A DNA stretch of 64,000 bases from NCBI GenBank assembly GCA_030248065.1, contig JASAMV010005522.1, positions 1-64,000 of the forward strand, written 5' to 3'. The translations under genes were made by a program, and so were the position numbers. The number at the start of each line of letters is the position of its first letter. Position 1 is the stretch's first letter. The DNA is from Rhynchonema sp. JSB1_4 (taxonomy: Eukaryota > Nematoda > Chromadorea > Monhysterida > Xyalidae). The notes beneath the pieces are model-generated. The model was not told the origin of the DNA and did no database searches. It saw nothing but the letters and a program-made list of their open reading frames with translations. This document shows positions 1 to 9,943 of this stretch, piece by piece.

Positions 1-1
1 C

Positions 2-1963
2 CGAGGAAATGGACACAAAAACGCCAACACGAGTTCGAATAATGGCAATCAAGGCCAAACAACGGACGTATTCATGTACGACGATGCCCGCAAATTGTCC
101 AACAACCGCGGAAGAACCGCACACAAGGGCTCAAGTTCCCACAAAGACCCGAAAAACAGGGCACCTGGTGATCATAAGTCCTCATGGAAAGGCAATCACG
201 GTCGAAAGTCGCGTGAAAGCTCGCGATCCCGTACACCAGGTAAAGGACAACGAGTCAGATCCCGGACGCGCTCGAGGAGCGCGGGCCGAAACACAGGACA
301 GCACAATGGCCAATGCTTTATGTGCAAGGGCAGACATTCGCCGTATGAATGCATGAATTATCCGGACGTTGAGTCGAAGAAACAATGGTTTGTTGCTAAT
401 GGACGATGCTTCAGATGTGCTGGCAGGCATATGATGAAAGATTGTGACAGAAATTGGAGATGCAAAATCTGCCATGCTGATCACCATAATCTGCTGTGCC
501 CAAAAGCCAAGCCACGCAGTTCCAAGCAACACAACGTGCACAATGTGCAACTCACGTCACACGATCGTCAAGCATCCGAGCCAAGCGCGACACACGTGAT
601 GTACGCCGACCGCGACGAAGACGTGTACGTGATTCAAATGCCGGTCAGGACCGACAACAAGGCCGATGTGCCAATGAGCCCAGAAACCAGAGTTGCAGTG
701 TTGATGATCTGCAAGGTTCAAGTCGAAAATCCTGACAACCCAGCTCAGAAGTCATGGGCGTGGGTGTTCTTTGATCTTGGCTCAACCAAGTCGTTCATTA
801 CGTCCGAGCTGCGCGACCGACTAAAGCTTCAGGACCGCGGTTCTGAAACGGTCAATGCCTACACGTTCTCAAACGATGAGCCAACGTCAATTGAAATGAA
901 CAAGGCCAGAGTCAAATTGAAGCTTCGCAATGGCGAGCTGTTTCAAATGAACGTCGGTGCGGTGCCACATATCACAAAGGGTCAACAGCGTGCTGCAATA
1001 CCTGATCAAGACCTCAGGGTCATGAATAACATGCCTCAGAAGCTATTGGCAAATGGCACGAGTGATCCAAATGCACCGTTCGCACCCGACATTCTGATTG
1101 GCAGTGATTACTTCTGGGATCTCATTCGTCCTACCAGAAGAACTCACCGACTGCCATCGGGTCTATATCTGGTCTGTTCACGATTCGGAAAAGTGCTGTC
1201 TGGGGCGTATACTGTTGCAAAAGACATCAGCAACAACGTCAATACACAGTGCTGCATCTTCAATATCATGCTGCAAGGAAAGTCAGCACAAGCAGCAGTT
1301 GAGGAGGCTATTCAAATCACTGGTGCGCAACCAAACATGCAGAAGGAACTGCCTTCCATTCCGGGTGCTGAGGACTTCCAGAAGTACTGGGACTCCGAAA
1401 GTCCTGACTTCCTTGACATGAAGCAGTCCGATCTCGACAGACAGGCCTGGAAACGTGTCGAGGACACAATGACAATCAACAGTGACGGTCGACCAGAAGT
1501 TGGATGGCCACTCTATCCAAACCATCCGCCATTGGTGTCAAACTATCAAAAGGCGCTAGCACAATTCCGACATCAAGCACGAACGAAGTTCTGCAAAGAT
1601 CCTGAGCATTTCAAGCACTACAATGATTTGGTGCAAGCTCAGAAACAGTTGGATTACATGGAGCGAGCCCCAGACGTGCCACAAGGGCCGGAATACTACG
1701 CTCCACATCACGGAGTGCTGCGTCCAGATAAACCGACAACGCCGCTTCGTCTGGTGAACAATGCTTCCAGTCGTGCTGCTGGATTGTCACTCAATGACAT
1801 CATGACCACAGGGCCGAATTGGCTACCAGAAATACCCGCACTGTTGATGAATTTCCGTCTTCACAAGTTCGCACTGACGGCAGACGAAGAGAAGGCCTTC
1901 ATGCAGATTGCTCTGAAAGAAGAAGATCGCGATTTGGTCAGATTCATTGCTGACGAACACTGA
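2..1963 (+). pseudogene. BEL/Pao gag-protease-RT fragment, pol truncated
   Basis: The frame is open from base 2, so gag continues to the left; the first ATG is at 74 and residues are counted from it. An Arg/Ser-rich stretch (40-75) precedes three zinc knuckles (C81-C84-H88-C93, C112-C115-H119-C124, and one from C130 to C142) that would bind genomic RNA. The aspartic protease follows, with the active-site motif DLGS at 234-237 and a downstream hydrophobic ILIGSD near 340. The last 70 residues are the start of reverse transcriptase in BEL style (VNNASSR, then a TADEEKAF motif). The frame stops at 1,961-1,963, just after RT motif A, so the YVDD palm and RNase H are missing. It cannot make a working polymerase. 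Confidence 0.9.
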
Positions 1964-3054
1964 TTGAACGTTGCCTGCTATGCCGTCGACTGAAAGGAGG
2001 ATGCTACGCTTTGCCGAAAATGCCAGACTATCCTGCTGAACGAGTCACGAAAGCTCCACCCTTCCAGCGGTCAGCTGTCGATTATTTCGGACCACTGTGG
2101 ATCAAAAGTGAAGATCCAGCTGTCAATCGAATGAAAGTCTGGATCTCACTGTTCACATGTTTGACAGTTCGTGCCGTTCATTTGGAGCTGGTCAGGGACC
2201 TTTCAGCGAAATCATTCAAAGAAGCGTATCAGCGTTTCGTCTCTCGTCGCGGCATGCCATCGATAATCTACAGTGACAATGGCACACAGTTTATGGCCAC
2301 CAAAACTGTACTAGAACGAGCATTTGAAAAGGAACAGCGAGATTCGAACGTGCTCAGTTATCTGGCTGAGAACAATGTTGAATGGCGTTGCATCACACCA
2401 CTAACGCCATGGCAAGGTGGAGTGTTTGAAGTGATGGTCAAATTGATCAAGACCTCGCTCAAGGCAGCACTACCCAAGAACAAGTTGCTCACCTATTTAG
2501 AGCTCGAAAGGATCATGATACAGGTCGAAGCAATTGCGAATTCGCGACCGATCATTCACGTCAGGACAGACATTGACGACTGGAAAGTGTTGAGACCAAG
2601 CGATTTCCTGACACCAAATGTTCCCACAGGTGAACCATCAGTCAAGCATCGGATATCATCCGATCCAGATCAACAAATCATGCCGACCACAGCCCAAGAT
2701 CTACTCGATATCTGAACCGAAGGTCAGGCCAAACTGAAGGAGGCCTGGGATGTTTGGACGAGTCAGTATCTGCCAGCGTTACGAGAGAGAACGCGGTTGA
2801 CGCACAGACAGTCGAGACCACGTGCAGCCGACGAACCTGAAGTCGGTAGAGTTGTTCTCGTGAAACGTGAAAACGTTCCTCGCGGCACATGGCCCATTGC
2901 TCGACTGTCCAAACTGATCAAAAGTGCTGACGGTGAAATTCGATCTGCTGAAATTCAATTGCCATCGCGCAAGAAACTGATTCGACCTGTCAATCTGCTC
3001 TATCCACTTGAGACATCGGTGGAAGACACCAACGCGGCCGCCAAAGAGCGTTAA
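1954..3054 (+). pseudogene. BEL/Pao integrase and pol C-terminal domain, stop at 2,713
   Basis: This frame opens at 1,954, +2 relative to the gag-RT frame. It begins inside the integrase zinc-binding domain (RCLLCRR), so the deletion that removed RT/RNase H joins here. The catalytic core is clear: Asp in VDYFGPLW (about 2,080), Asp in YSDNGTQF (about 2,275) and Glu in GGVFEVM (about 2,428), a D-D-50-E spacing. An in-frame TGA at 2,713-2,715 interrupts it. The remainder (to 3,054) is the BEL-specific C-terminal domain seen as DUF5641, with VPRGTW and INLLYPLE-like motifs. Integrase would insert cDNA into the chromosome; this copy is broken. Confidence 0.88.
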
Positions 3055-3159
3055 AGGTGCTGGTTAACAACCCTGCGACCGCGCTTGATCTTGGGGGGTA
3101 GTATATATAAACAAAGTTTGGACATCGTGTTACTCGACCCTAATCTGGTTAGCCGATTG

Positions 3160-4035
3160 GTTGCTTCCTGATGTTTCACGGCCACGTTGAAGTTTGCCCC
3201 TCGTGAAAAAAACCGAAAAAATTTGAAACGCTGCTGTGACACGAATAGGCTGTTTCAAAGTTTGACACTAGAGTGACAGCAACCTCCAACAGTGTGCCGA
3301 AAACCGCAATGCACAATAGCTGTTGAAACGTCCACATTGTTGAATAAAAAAATAAAAGGTTTCAGAAACCTGGCCATTTTTTGTTGGGATTTTCTACTCG
3401 TATAATTTTAAGCATCTGTGGTGAATAAAATAAGTTGTCAATTACAAATAAAAATCCTCTAAAAGTCAAGTTTTTTGTTTGTGCTCCCCAGTTTTTAAAA
3501 CCCTACACAGCTCACACAATGTTAACCACAACATGCGCAAGGCAGCCATTCCACAGCGCACACACACAACAAAGCTTGCCAGCTGAAACATTGCTGTGTT
3601 GTCGCTGTGCCGGCTGTGTGTTGTCGTTGTGTGTGCGCTGTGGAATGGCTGCCTTGCGCATGTTGTGGTAAACATTGTGTGAGCTGTGTAGGGTTTTGAA
3701 AACTGGGAAGCACAAACAAAAAACTTGATAATTAGAGGATTTTTATTTGTAATTGACAACTTATTTCATTCACCACAGATGCTTAAAATTATACGAGTAG
3801 AAAATCCTAACAAAAAAATGGCCAGGTTTTTGAAACCTTTTATTTTTTATTCAACAATGCGGACGTTTCAACAGCTATTGTGCATTGCGGTTTTCGGCAC
3901 ACTGTTGGAGGTTGCTGTCACTCTAGTGTCAAACTTTGAAACAGCCTATTTGTGTCACAGCAGCGTTTCAAATTTTTTCGGTTTTTTTTCACGAGGGGCA
4001 AACTTCAACGTGGCCGTGAAACATCAGGAAGCAAC
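3160..4035. mobile_element. Fold-back (palindromic) element inside BEL element
   Basis: The sequence 3,160-3,597 is repeated in inverted orientation at 3,602-4,035, from GTTGCTTCCTGATG to its complement, with the centre near 3,598. It has no coding capacity; short frames on both strands are mirror images. It lies between the pol stop (3,054) and the env frame (open from 4,059). I see no clean target duplication. Confidence 0.85.
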
Positions 4036-4415
4036 AAAGTCACCAATAGGGACAGTAACACAATCAAACAAAACCCCCCCAAAAAAACAATGAAGGCGCT
4101 GATCACGGCAGTGATCAAGACGACGGGCCCACGCTGAGACGGTCTGAACGTCTGAAAAATGTGAGCCAACAACTCAGTAAAACCAAAAAAGCTGATTCGC
4201 AACCATCAACATCAGCGCAACAGCAATCAGTCAGACCGGCATTCAGGTTACCACAACGCAAGCAAACAACGCCGACGAAGCAAGTACGATTCAAGGTGCC
4301 GATCTCAGACGCACAGCACACAGATGTTGGCATCACAAGACCGCCAACACCGCACCCTGACGCCACACCAACAGTGCGTCGGTCCCCTAGGCTACACCAA
4401 AGTACAGCATCAACG

Positions 4416-6854
4416 ATGCTGTGTCTGCTACTGATGTGTCAGCTGACAATGATTGGTGCACAAACCGTCGATCCGGAACACGAACGCATCGTGACAGACA
4501 GTCCTCCAACCTACTGCTCATTGAAGCCAGAGGAACACTGTGCCAAGGAACCGATGCTGGTCAAGATTCCGGTCATCCGGTTGCTCAATGGTTCAGCAAT
4601 GCATATGAACACAATGAGAGTGTACACGCATGAGAACCACTACCCAAGACCGGCAATCGATCACTTCATTGGCAACGATGGCGAATTGTTGCCCATAAGT
4701 GAGTATGGCTACGATGATCGATTGGTGTACGGACACAAACACGCCGAGGCCATCACTTGTCAATATTGTGAGGTGAGTTGTACCACCACTGGTGCTCAGG
4801 TGTTTCATGACGCACACATCGCAAAGATACAAGTGTGTGCCGATGAGATCTGTCAAACGTTTGACGAAATCACGTCTCACAAGCCGCTCGAAGTGGAATT
4901 TCCACTGGACGTGCAGTTATTCCGTCACAACGTCAGCGTTTGTATGTGGCATCACGGTCACAAAGTTTATGAATCGACACAGGTGTGCCAGCCGCAACCA
5001 ATCTGTGCTCAAATTGAATGCACGCTCTGTCTGCTGATGCTCACCAATCCACAATGTTATCCCCATCAAGTGGTGATTCTACTGCTCGCAACTGCATCAA
5101 TTGTGGTGCTCATTCTCACATTGGTTATAATTGCATCCATCAAGCTCACGAAGTTGTGTTGGATTCGCTACAAGAGCAGACAGTCCGATGGCCAGAACTA
5201 CGCTGAAACCGTGGAAATGCATTCGCTGAACTGCAGGACAGTGCACTACAAACGCACTATATATGCTCAGCCCAGTCGGCGAGTCACCTTTCTGGTCATC
5301 GTGTATTCTCTGCTGCTGGCATTGCCCAATGCCGACAGCTGTTTCGACTCCACAACACTGACTGCCAACCAGGATGTGTGCAAGTTAGCAGCAGACGGCA
5401 CAAAAACGTGTGAAATCAACGAGGCAACACGAATTTTGCTGCCACCCAATTCGCAGTCCTCATGTTTACTCATGCAGTCCGACAGCGGTGAGCCACTGGG
5501 TTCACTGAACATTGCAACCATGGCCATCGAACTGCGATGCAAAAAGAGCAGCAGTTATTTCACTCGCAGCTACGAAATGCATGTCAAGTCAGTGAGACGC
5601 TGTCCAGGGGCTGGTTCATGCACCAAGACAATCTGCGAGGAAACGACTGTCAAATCTAAAATTGACGAGCTCAGTGATGTCCAAAACACCTCTGGACTCA
5701 CATTTTGCGAGAACGGACCCTCCTGTTGGGAAAATTCCTGCTTTCTTTGCACCCCAGCATGTGTGTTCTACAAAACGTATGTTCAACCGACCAGTGCTAC
5801 GGTATTCGAAGTGTTCCGCTGCGTCGAATACGAGTACGTCGTGCTCATCAAAGCAACACTTCACAAATACGATTACCACGAAACGATCGAACTGGCGTTG
5901 TCACCCGCTGTGCCATATACATGGAACAACATCACGTTCACGGTTGCTTCAATCACCCAGCCCACCATGTCCATACTAGCCTCTACTTTCGTCACCGACG
6001 GCAAAAGAGTCGCTAATGTGGAGCAAAGTAGTGGACGTGGTCAGCCAGTCGCTGGTGAACTCGGTGACGTGCAGTGTGGCACATACGAGCAAGCCAGGGA
6101 ACTGGACTGCTACTTGGCATCAGACTTGTGCCAATGTCAACAACGGATGTCCAAAGTGGACTGTGTCTGCAACGAAATGACGATAGAGAACCTGTTTCTC
6201 AAAGAGGAACATGTGCTGCCTCTATCATCGGCCGGTCTCACACTGTTGCCCACTCCAGATGGTTCAATCAAAGCTCAATTCCAACAGCTGCTGAGTATCG
6301 ACATGCAGATCACTACGCACAATCTCAAACTGTTCACGGAAATTGATCCGAACCAATGCAAAGTGCGTGTGAACTCTGTGGTTGGATGCTATGCATGCAC
6401 TCGAGGTGCTGTGCTGCAGATCAACTGTCGTTCAACCACGTCAACTACCACTGGTCACGTGAGCTGCAACTCGTTCAATCTGGAAGTGCCATGCGGACCA
6501 CACGGTATCGTGTCCGAACATAGGATTCACATCAATCAGGCCAAGTGCTCAGAGTCATGCCACATCAAGTGTCACGATTCGAAAGAACATTTCGACATCA
6601 ATGGCACTTTGGCCTACATACCAGCTGAACGAATGAATGTTGTCAACAACCACTTGAGCATACAGTCCAATGATTATGGTGGTTTTGACTTCTCACATCT
6701 TGTGGGCACGTTTGCCGAAAAATGGTACACCACTATCATTGCTGTCTTTGTGGGTATTATTGGTGTGATCATAGTCGTGAAGTTGATTCTGGTCATCATT
6801 GAATGCATGGTCAACAAACTCACGTTGAGACTCACACGAAAACAGCACAACTGA
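4416..6854 (+). CDS. env: Env-like Gn/Gc glycoprotein polyprotein of BEL element (phlebovirus G2-like)
   Basis: The frame is open from 4,059, but the first in-frame ATG is at 4,416 and is followed at once by a signal-peptide-like stretch (MLCLLLMCQLTM), so I start there (812 aa). The upstream part contains RRSERL and RRSPRL motifs and may be joined by splicing, as BEL env genes usually are. Two cysteine-rich ectodomains follow: the first ends at a membrane segment (residues about 218-243), and a second internal signal (about 289-304) introduces the second. The latter holds RRCPGAGSC (about 394-402), like the fusion-loop region of phlebovirus G2. A final membrane anchor lies at 773-795 with a short basic tail. 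This is the Gn-Gc layout of class II fusion proteins. The role is inferred: membrane fusion for cell-to-cell transfer. No stop or frameshift is seen. Confidence 0.82.
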   Translation: MLCLLLMCQLTMIGAQTVDPEHERIVTDSPPTYCSLKPEEHCAKEPMLVKIPVIRLLNGSAMHMNTMRVYTHENHYPRPAIDHFIGNDGELLPISEYGYDDRLVYGHKHAEAITCQYCEVSCTTTGAQVFHDAHIAKIQVCADEICQTFDEITSHKPLEVEFPLDVQLFRHNVSVCMWHHGHKVYESTQVCQPQPICAQIECTLCLLMLTNPQCYPHQVVILLLATASIVVLILTLVIIASIKLTKLCWIRYKSRQSDGQNYAETVEMHSLNCRTVHYKRTIYAQPSRRVTFLVIVYSLLLALPNADSCFDSTTLTANQDVCKLAADGTKTCEINEATRILLPPNSQSSCLLMQSDSGEPLGSLNIATMAIELRCKKSSSYFTRSYEMHVKSVRRCPGAGSCTKTICEETTVKSKIDELSDVQNTSGLTFCENGPSCWENSCFLCTPACVFYKTYVQPTSATVFEVFRCVEYEYVVLIKATLHKYDYHETIELALSPAVPYTWNNITFTVASITQPTMSILASTFVTDGKRVANVEQSSGRGQPVAGELGDVQCGTYEQARELDCYLASDLCQCQQRMSKVDCVCNEMTIENLFLKEEHVLPLSSAGLTLLPTPDGSIKAQFQQLLSIDMQITTHNLKLFTEIDPNQCKVRVNSVVGCYACTRGAVLQINCRSTTSTTTGHVSCNSFNLEVPCGPHGIVSEHRIHINQAKCSESCHIKCHDSKEHFDINGTLAYIPAERMNVVNNHLSIQSNDYGGFDFSHLVGTFAEKWYTTIIAVFVGIIGVIIVVKLILVIIECMVNKLTLRLTRKQHN

Positions 6855-7337
6855 AACGCTCGAATGAAGCGATGTACCCACAGGCTACTATATGCCGTGC
6901 CAGTTCAATTTTTTAATATTACATTTTGATTTGTACATTATTAAACCCTCTTTCAGCAATAAGCTGTAGACTTTTTGTAACAGGGGAACCTAAACGGGAT
7001 TTTGGGGCATTCCAGTTTCCAGCACCACAACAGCCAGACAACGTCGCTGCCAGTGCGCGCCAACCGGGACGAACGCATCCGAACGTGTGGTTGGGCCCGT
7101 ATTCGTCACGTGTTGAATGCCACGCGCGACATGAACACTGATTCTTGATTATCGTAATGTTGTTATGTACCCCCCTTTTTGGTGACACCATAATGGTCAC
7201 ATACTGCTGTTGGTGGGAGTGTGCTGACTTTTGTATGTTTGGGTCACCATGTTTTTATCTTGGTGCGAATTATTGTCTTGTATTTTTTACATTCTGCTTC
7301 TTTTGGTATTATGCCTACTTTCTTCTAAAGTAGGGAG
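6855..7337 (+). other. Env 3' untranslated region with polypurine tract
   Basis: This lies between the env stop and the LTR. A purine run (AAAGTAGGGAG, 7,327-7,337) directly precedes the LTR and is a candidate plus-strand primer. A 62-codon hydrophobic frame at 7,145-7,333 is probably chance. Confidence 0.55.
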
Positions 7338-7831
7338 TGTAGAAAATGTTGACTATTTTCTGAGTTTTCTGGCATCAGTATGCCATGTCAGTATTCTAGC
7401 ATTAGTGCGTGTTCATGCCTTTGTACATTTATAGCGGATGCCGCTTGTGCTTGCTTGGGGCTTGTGTAAACTACTAATTGCGCCCCCTTTGGTCTGTTCT
7501 TGTGCGCCCCCTTTTGGGGCAACTTTGTCGCGTGTAATTAGATGTTTGCTTTCTGTTGTCTTTCCTGTTTGGGCGTCTTGCCGTTGCTTCCTGCTCTGAC
7601 TTTGTCACTTCTAAGATTTCGACTCTACTGAACTCTCGTGTATTTTCTTGGCGTGTCCTTACCTACGACGTTGACGTAAACTTGCTACACCAACCACTTT
7701 GGCTCCGTGGCTCTGCTTTCCTTACAAGACAAGTCATACACCAACAAGAGAGCAACGCAAGACACACAACCGCAACGGCAACCTTTGCGATAATACCGAC
7801 CAACACACGAACACCAAAGAAGTCTACTACA
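7338..7831 (+). repeat. 3' LTR of BEL element
   Basis: The 494-bp block starts TGTAG and ends CTACA, the usual TG...CA inverted ends, and is preceded by a purine tract. A TATA-like TTTATAG lies at 7,428-7,434. The right edge is confirmed independently: bases from 7,832 (GCAACTATGTAGTTTAG) match the interior of the TTA-element copies at 36,201 and 42,891. The 5-bp GCAAC at 7,832 is the expected target duplication. Confidence 0.75.
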
Positions 7832-8174
7832 GCAACTATGTAGTTTAGGGGCAATTTTTGGGTCTCTCTATTTTGGGTCAAACGTGTGAATCAATGCTTT
7901 GAGCCACTGAAGTTGTGATGATAGTTATCCAGAACTGTTGTAATCCTATCCACGTGTTACTTGACCTTCAACTCATTCGGGGTTTCTGCACCGGTCGTTT
8001 CAAGTTGTGAAAAAATTCACTTTTTCCTGGAACGAAAAGTCGCTCTACAAAGAAATAGCGAATCTCAAAATAGCTTAGCATATGTGCGTCACATATGCTG
8101 TCACAGCGCTTTCCAACGATGAATAGCACTGCGCTCTGCTGCCCTTCGTTCGGTAAAGGCCCTTCCAGAGCCCT
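7832..8174. mobile_element. Right part of a 1.66-kb TTA-target element, split by BEL
   Basis: Homologous to the terminal 340 bp of the element at 42,891-44,546, sharing the CACGTGTTACTTGACCTT and AAAAGTCGCTCTAC stretches and ending AGCCCT followed by TTA. It starts exactly at the BEL LTR end, so the BEL element interrupted it; the other part lies outside the window. Confidence 0.75.
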
Positions 8175-8179
8175 TTAAA

Positions 8180-9010
8180 CGTGACACGGTTTGAGGCATG
8201 CGCAGTACAGCCCTTCAAACGAGGCGTGCGAAAGACAAATTGCGCCAAATGAGGCGTGCAACGTACAGTGAGGCGCGCCAAAATCGGCCAAGATGAGGCG
8301 CGCGAAAGATAACCAACGTCAAATGAGGCGTGCGAGACACCCGACGCCAAATGAGGCGCGCGAAAGACATCAGACGTCAGTTGAGGCGCGCGAAAGACGT
8401 ATGACATCAATTCAGGCGTGCGAAAATCGCCCCCACTTCGAATGAGACGTGCCAGGTTCAGTCGTGTATTATGTACCAATGACATCTGGAGCCAGTTTCT
8501 ATTCGGTATATAAATTCTACCCGGGGTAGAATGTAAAATTCTACACTTCAGTTCAAATTTTCTACCCCTGCCCATAGTGAACCTGTATAATTCTACCCCC
8601 GTGAGTTTCTCTTCCAAAATAAAAGGTCCAACTTGACCCGAAAGTTGCTCAAAAGCGCAAAATATTTGTTGTACCCACCAACTGAGCTGGGTAGAAATGT
8701 TTCCCTTGGGTTTGCTCTGCCGCGGCATAAGAGACCCGCCCCCGCCCACCCAAAGTTCGGCATTCGCATTTTTACAAATGGCGAAACATTTTTGGGTGTG
8801 ACTGTCGTTTCACAATTTTTACCCCACTGGTCCCTTTTTGCACTGAGATAGCGTGTAGAATTCTACACCAACGAATGGAGACTCAAATTCTACCCAAGTT
8901 TATAACACGTAAATTTCTACCCGAGGTAGAATTCTACACCGAATAGAAACTGGCTCCTGTAATTGCTCGTATCATGCTGATATATGATGCGGCGTACCAA
9001 GTACGCTTAC
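8180..9010 (+). repeat. GAGGCGTGCGAA-box repeat element
   Basis: About ten copies of a GAGGCGYGCGAAA box spaced roughly 20-35 bp lie at 8,190-8,455, followed by a flank that matches 21,044-21,110 in reverse. The element is interrupted at 8,489-8,956. The long frame that runs through it on the minus strand is a by-product of the repeats. Confidence 0.65.
8489..8956. mobile_element. 468-bp TIR element with CTG target duplication
   Basis: The ends are inverted: GAGCCAGTTTCTATTCGGT and its complement. Both sides carry CTG (8,486-8,488 and 8,957-8,959). The related copy at 21,044-21,110 has a single CTG at this point and no insert, so it is the unoccupied site. The interior repeats the motif AATTCTACMC many times. 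No transposase, superfamily unknown. Confidence 0.85.
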
Positions 9011-9011
9011 A

Positions 9012-9345
9012 ATGAGGCGTGCGAAATACATCCGAAATACATCGTACTTCGGCAGACTAAAATTCTCCAACACTGCACTGACGGGCAAAAATGTTTCAAC
9101 AGCAGCACCGCAAGTAACTGTCGCTGATCCGGATCGGCGGTGACGGATGGGTCGGTGATTTTTTTGATTCCGAATTTAATTGTGGAATCAATTAAGGACT
9201 TCAATTAATTTTAAAAAGTGTAAGCCACGCAAAAATGAATCGATTCCAGAACTGATTTCAGAATCGCTCTACGAGCCTTTATTAGCGAGTTCCGAAAATC
9301 CGAACTTCGCACGCCTCATTTGACGTCGGATGTACTTCGCACGCC
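9012..9345. mobile_element. Inverted-repeat element ending in GAGGCGTGCGAA boxes
   Basis: ATGAGGCGTGCGAAATACATC at the left is mirrored by the GATGTACTTCGCACGCCTCAT end at the right. The AT-rich interior is noncoding. Confidence 0.55.
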
Positions 9346-9943
9346 TCATCGGAGCTAGCATGGTAATGCTAAGGGACATATGACGCACCGCCTGTAGTGG
9401 ACAAGCGGAATACAGGCAGGGCCGCGCCAAAATCACGAATCTTCTGGATTTTTTAAATAATGCGATGAAAGTAAATGTATTCAAGTGTGCTATCCTGCCA
9501 CATAGCTAGTTTGTGATATCCGTCCACACAGTTACCGTAACCCACATTTTAAGTTTTTTTCAGAAAAGGCACCGGACTCTGAGCACAAAAACTGTCCTTT
9601 CTCAATCATGCCAATGACAGATTGTATTAAGTTAGGTCTCTGAACAATGGAAATCGTCTGGCCTATTCTCACGTGTGCATAAGTGTCACGTTACACCTTC
9701 ACACAAACGGTGAAGTGACGAAACGTTACGCGACCATTCGCCGGTTTGAGGGCAAATCGGGTCCCTTTGGCAAGTTCGAGGCTCCTAAGTATTTTTCTTA
9801 TTTTTTTGGTGTGGATGATCGTCAAAGTGTCTGGTGTGTTGGAAACAGCCGAAAAATTTTTGGGCCCGCACTTTAGTAACTCACAGCAGAGCTTTCTTTC
9901 ACGCACCCAAGCATTTTCGCACGCGACACGCATGCGCACCAAA

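Larger units (their letters stand above)
1..7831 (+). mobile_element. BEL/Pao LTR retrotransposon with env, 5' part outside window
   Basis: The order is gag zinc knuckles, aspartic protease, RT start, integrase, BEL-type pol C-terminus, env, polypurine tract and 3' LTR, which is the BEL/Pao order. The 5' LTR, primer site and gag N-terminus lie left of base 1. Two structural lesions are visible: a deletion in pol near 1,954 and an 876-bp fold-back insertion at 3,160-4,035. The right boundary is supported because the sequence after 7,831 continues as the interior of another repeat that is present uninterrupted elsewhere in the window. The env frame is open throughout, unlike pol. Confidence 0.9.

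Noticed and set aside
7145..7333. 62-codon hydrophobic frame before the BEL 3' LTR
   Set aside because: T-rich sequence translates to hydrophobic residues by chance; no other support.
8075..8749. 224-codon minus-strand frame
   Set aside because: It spans three different repeat elements and an insertion boundary.
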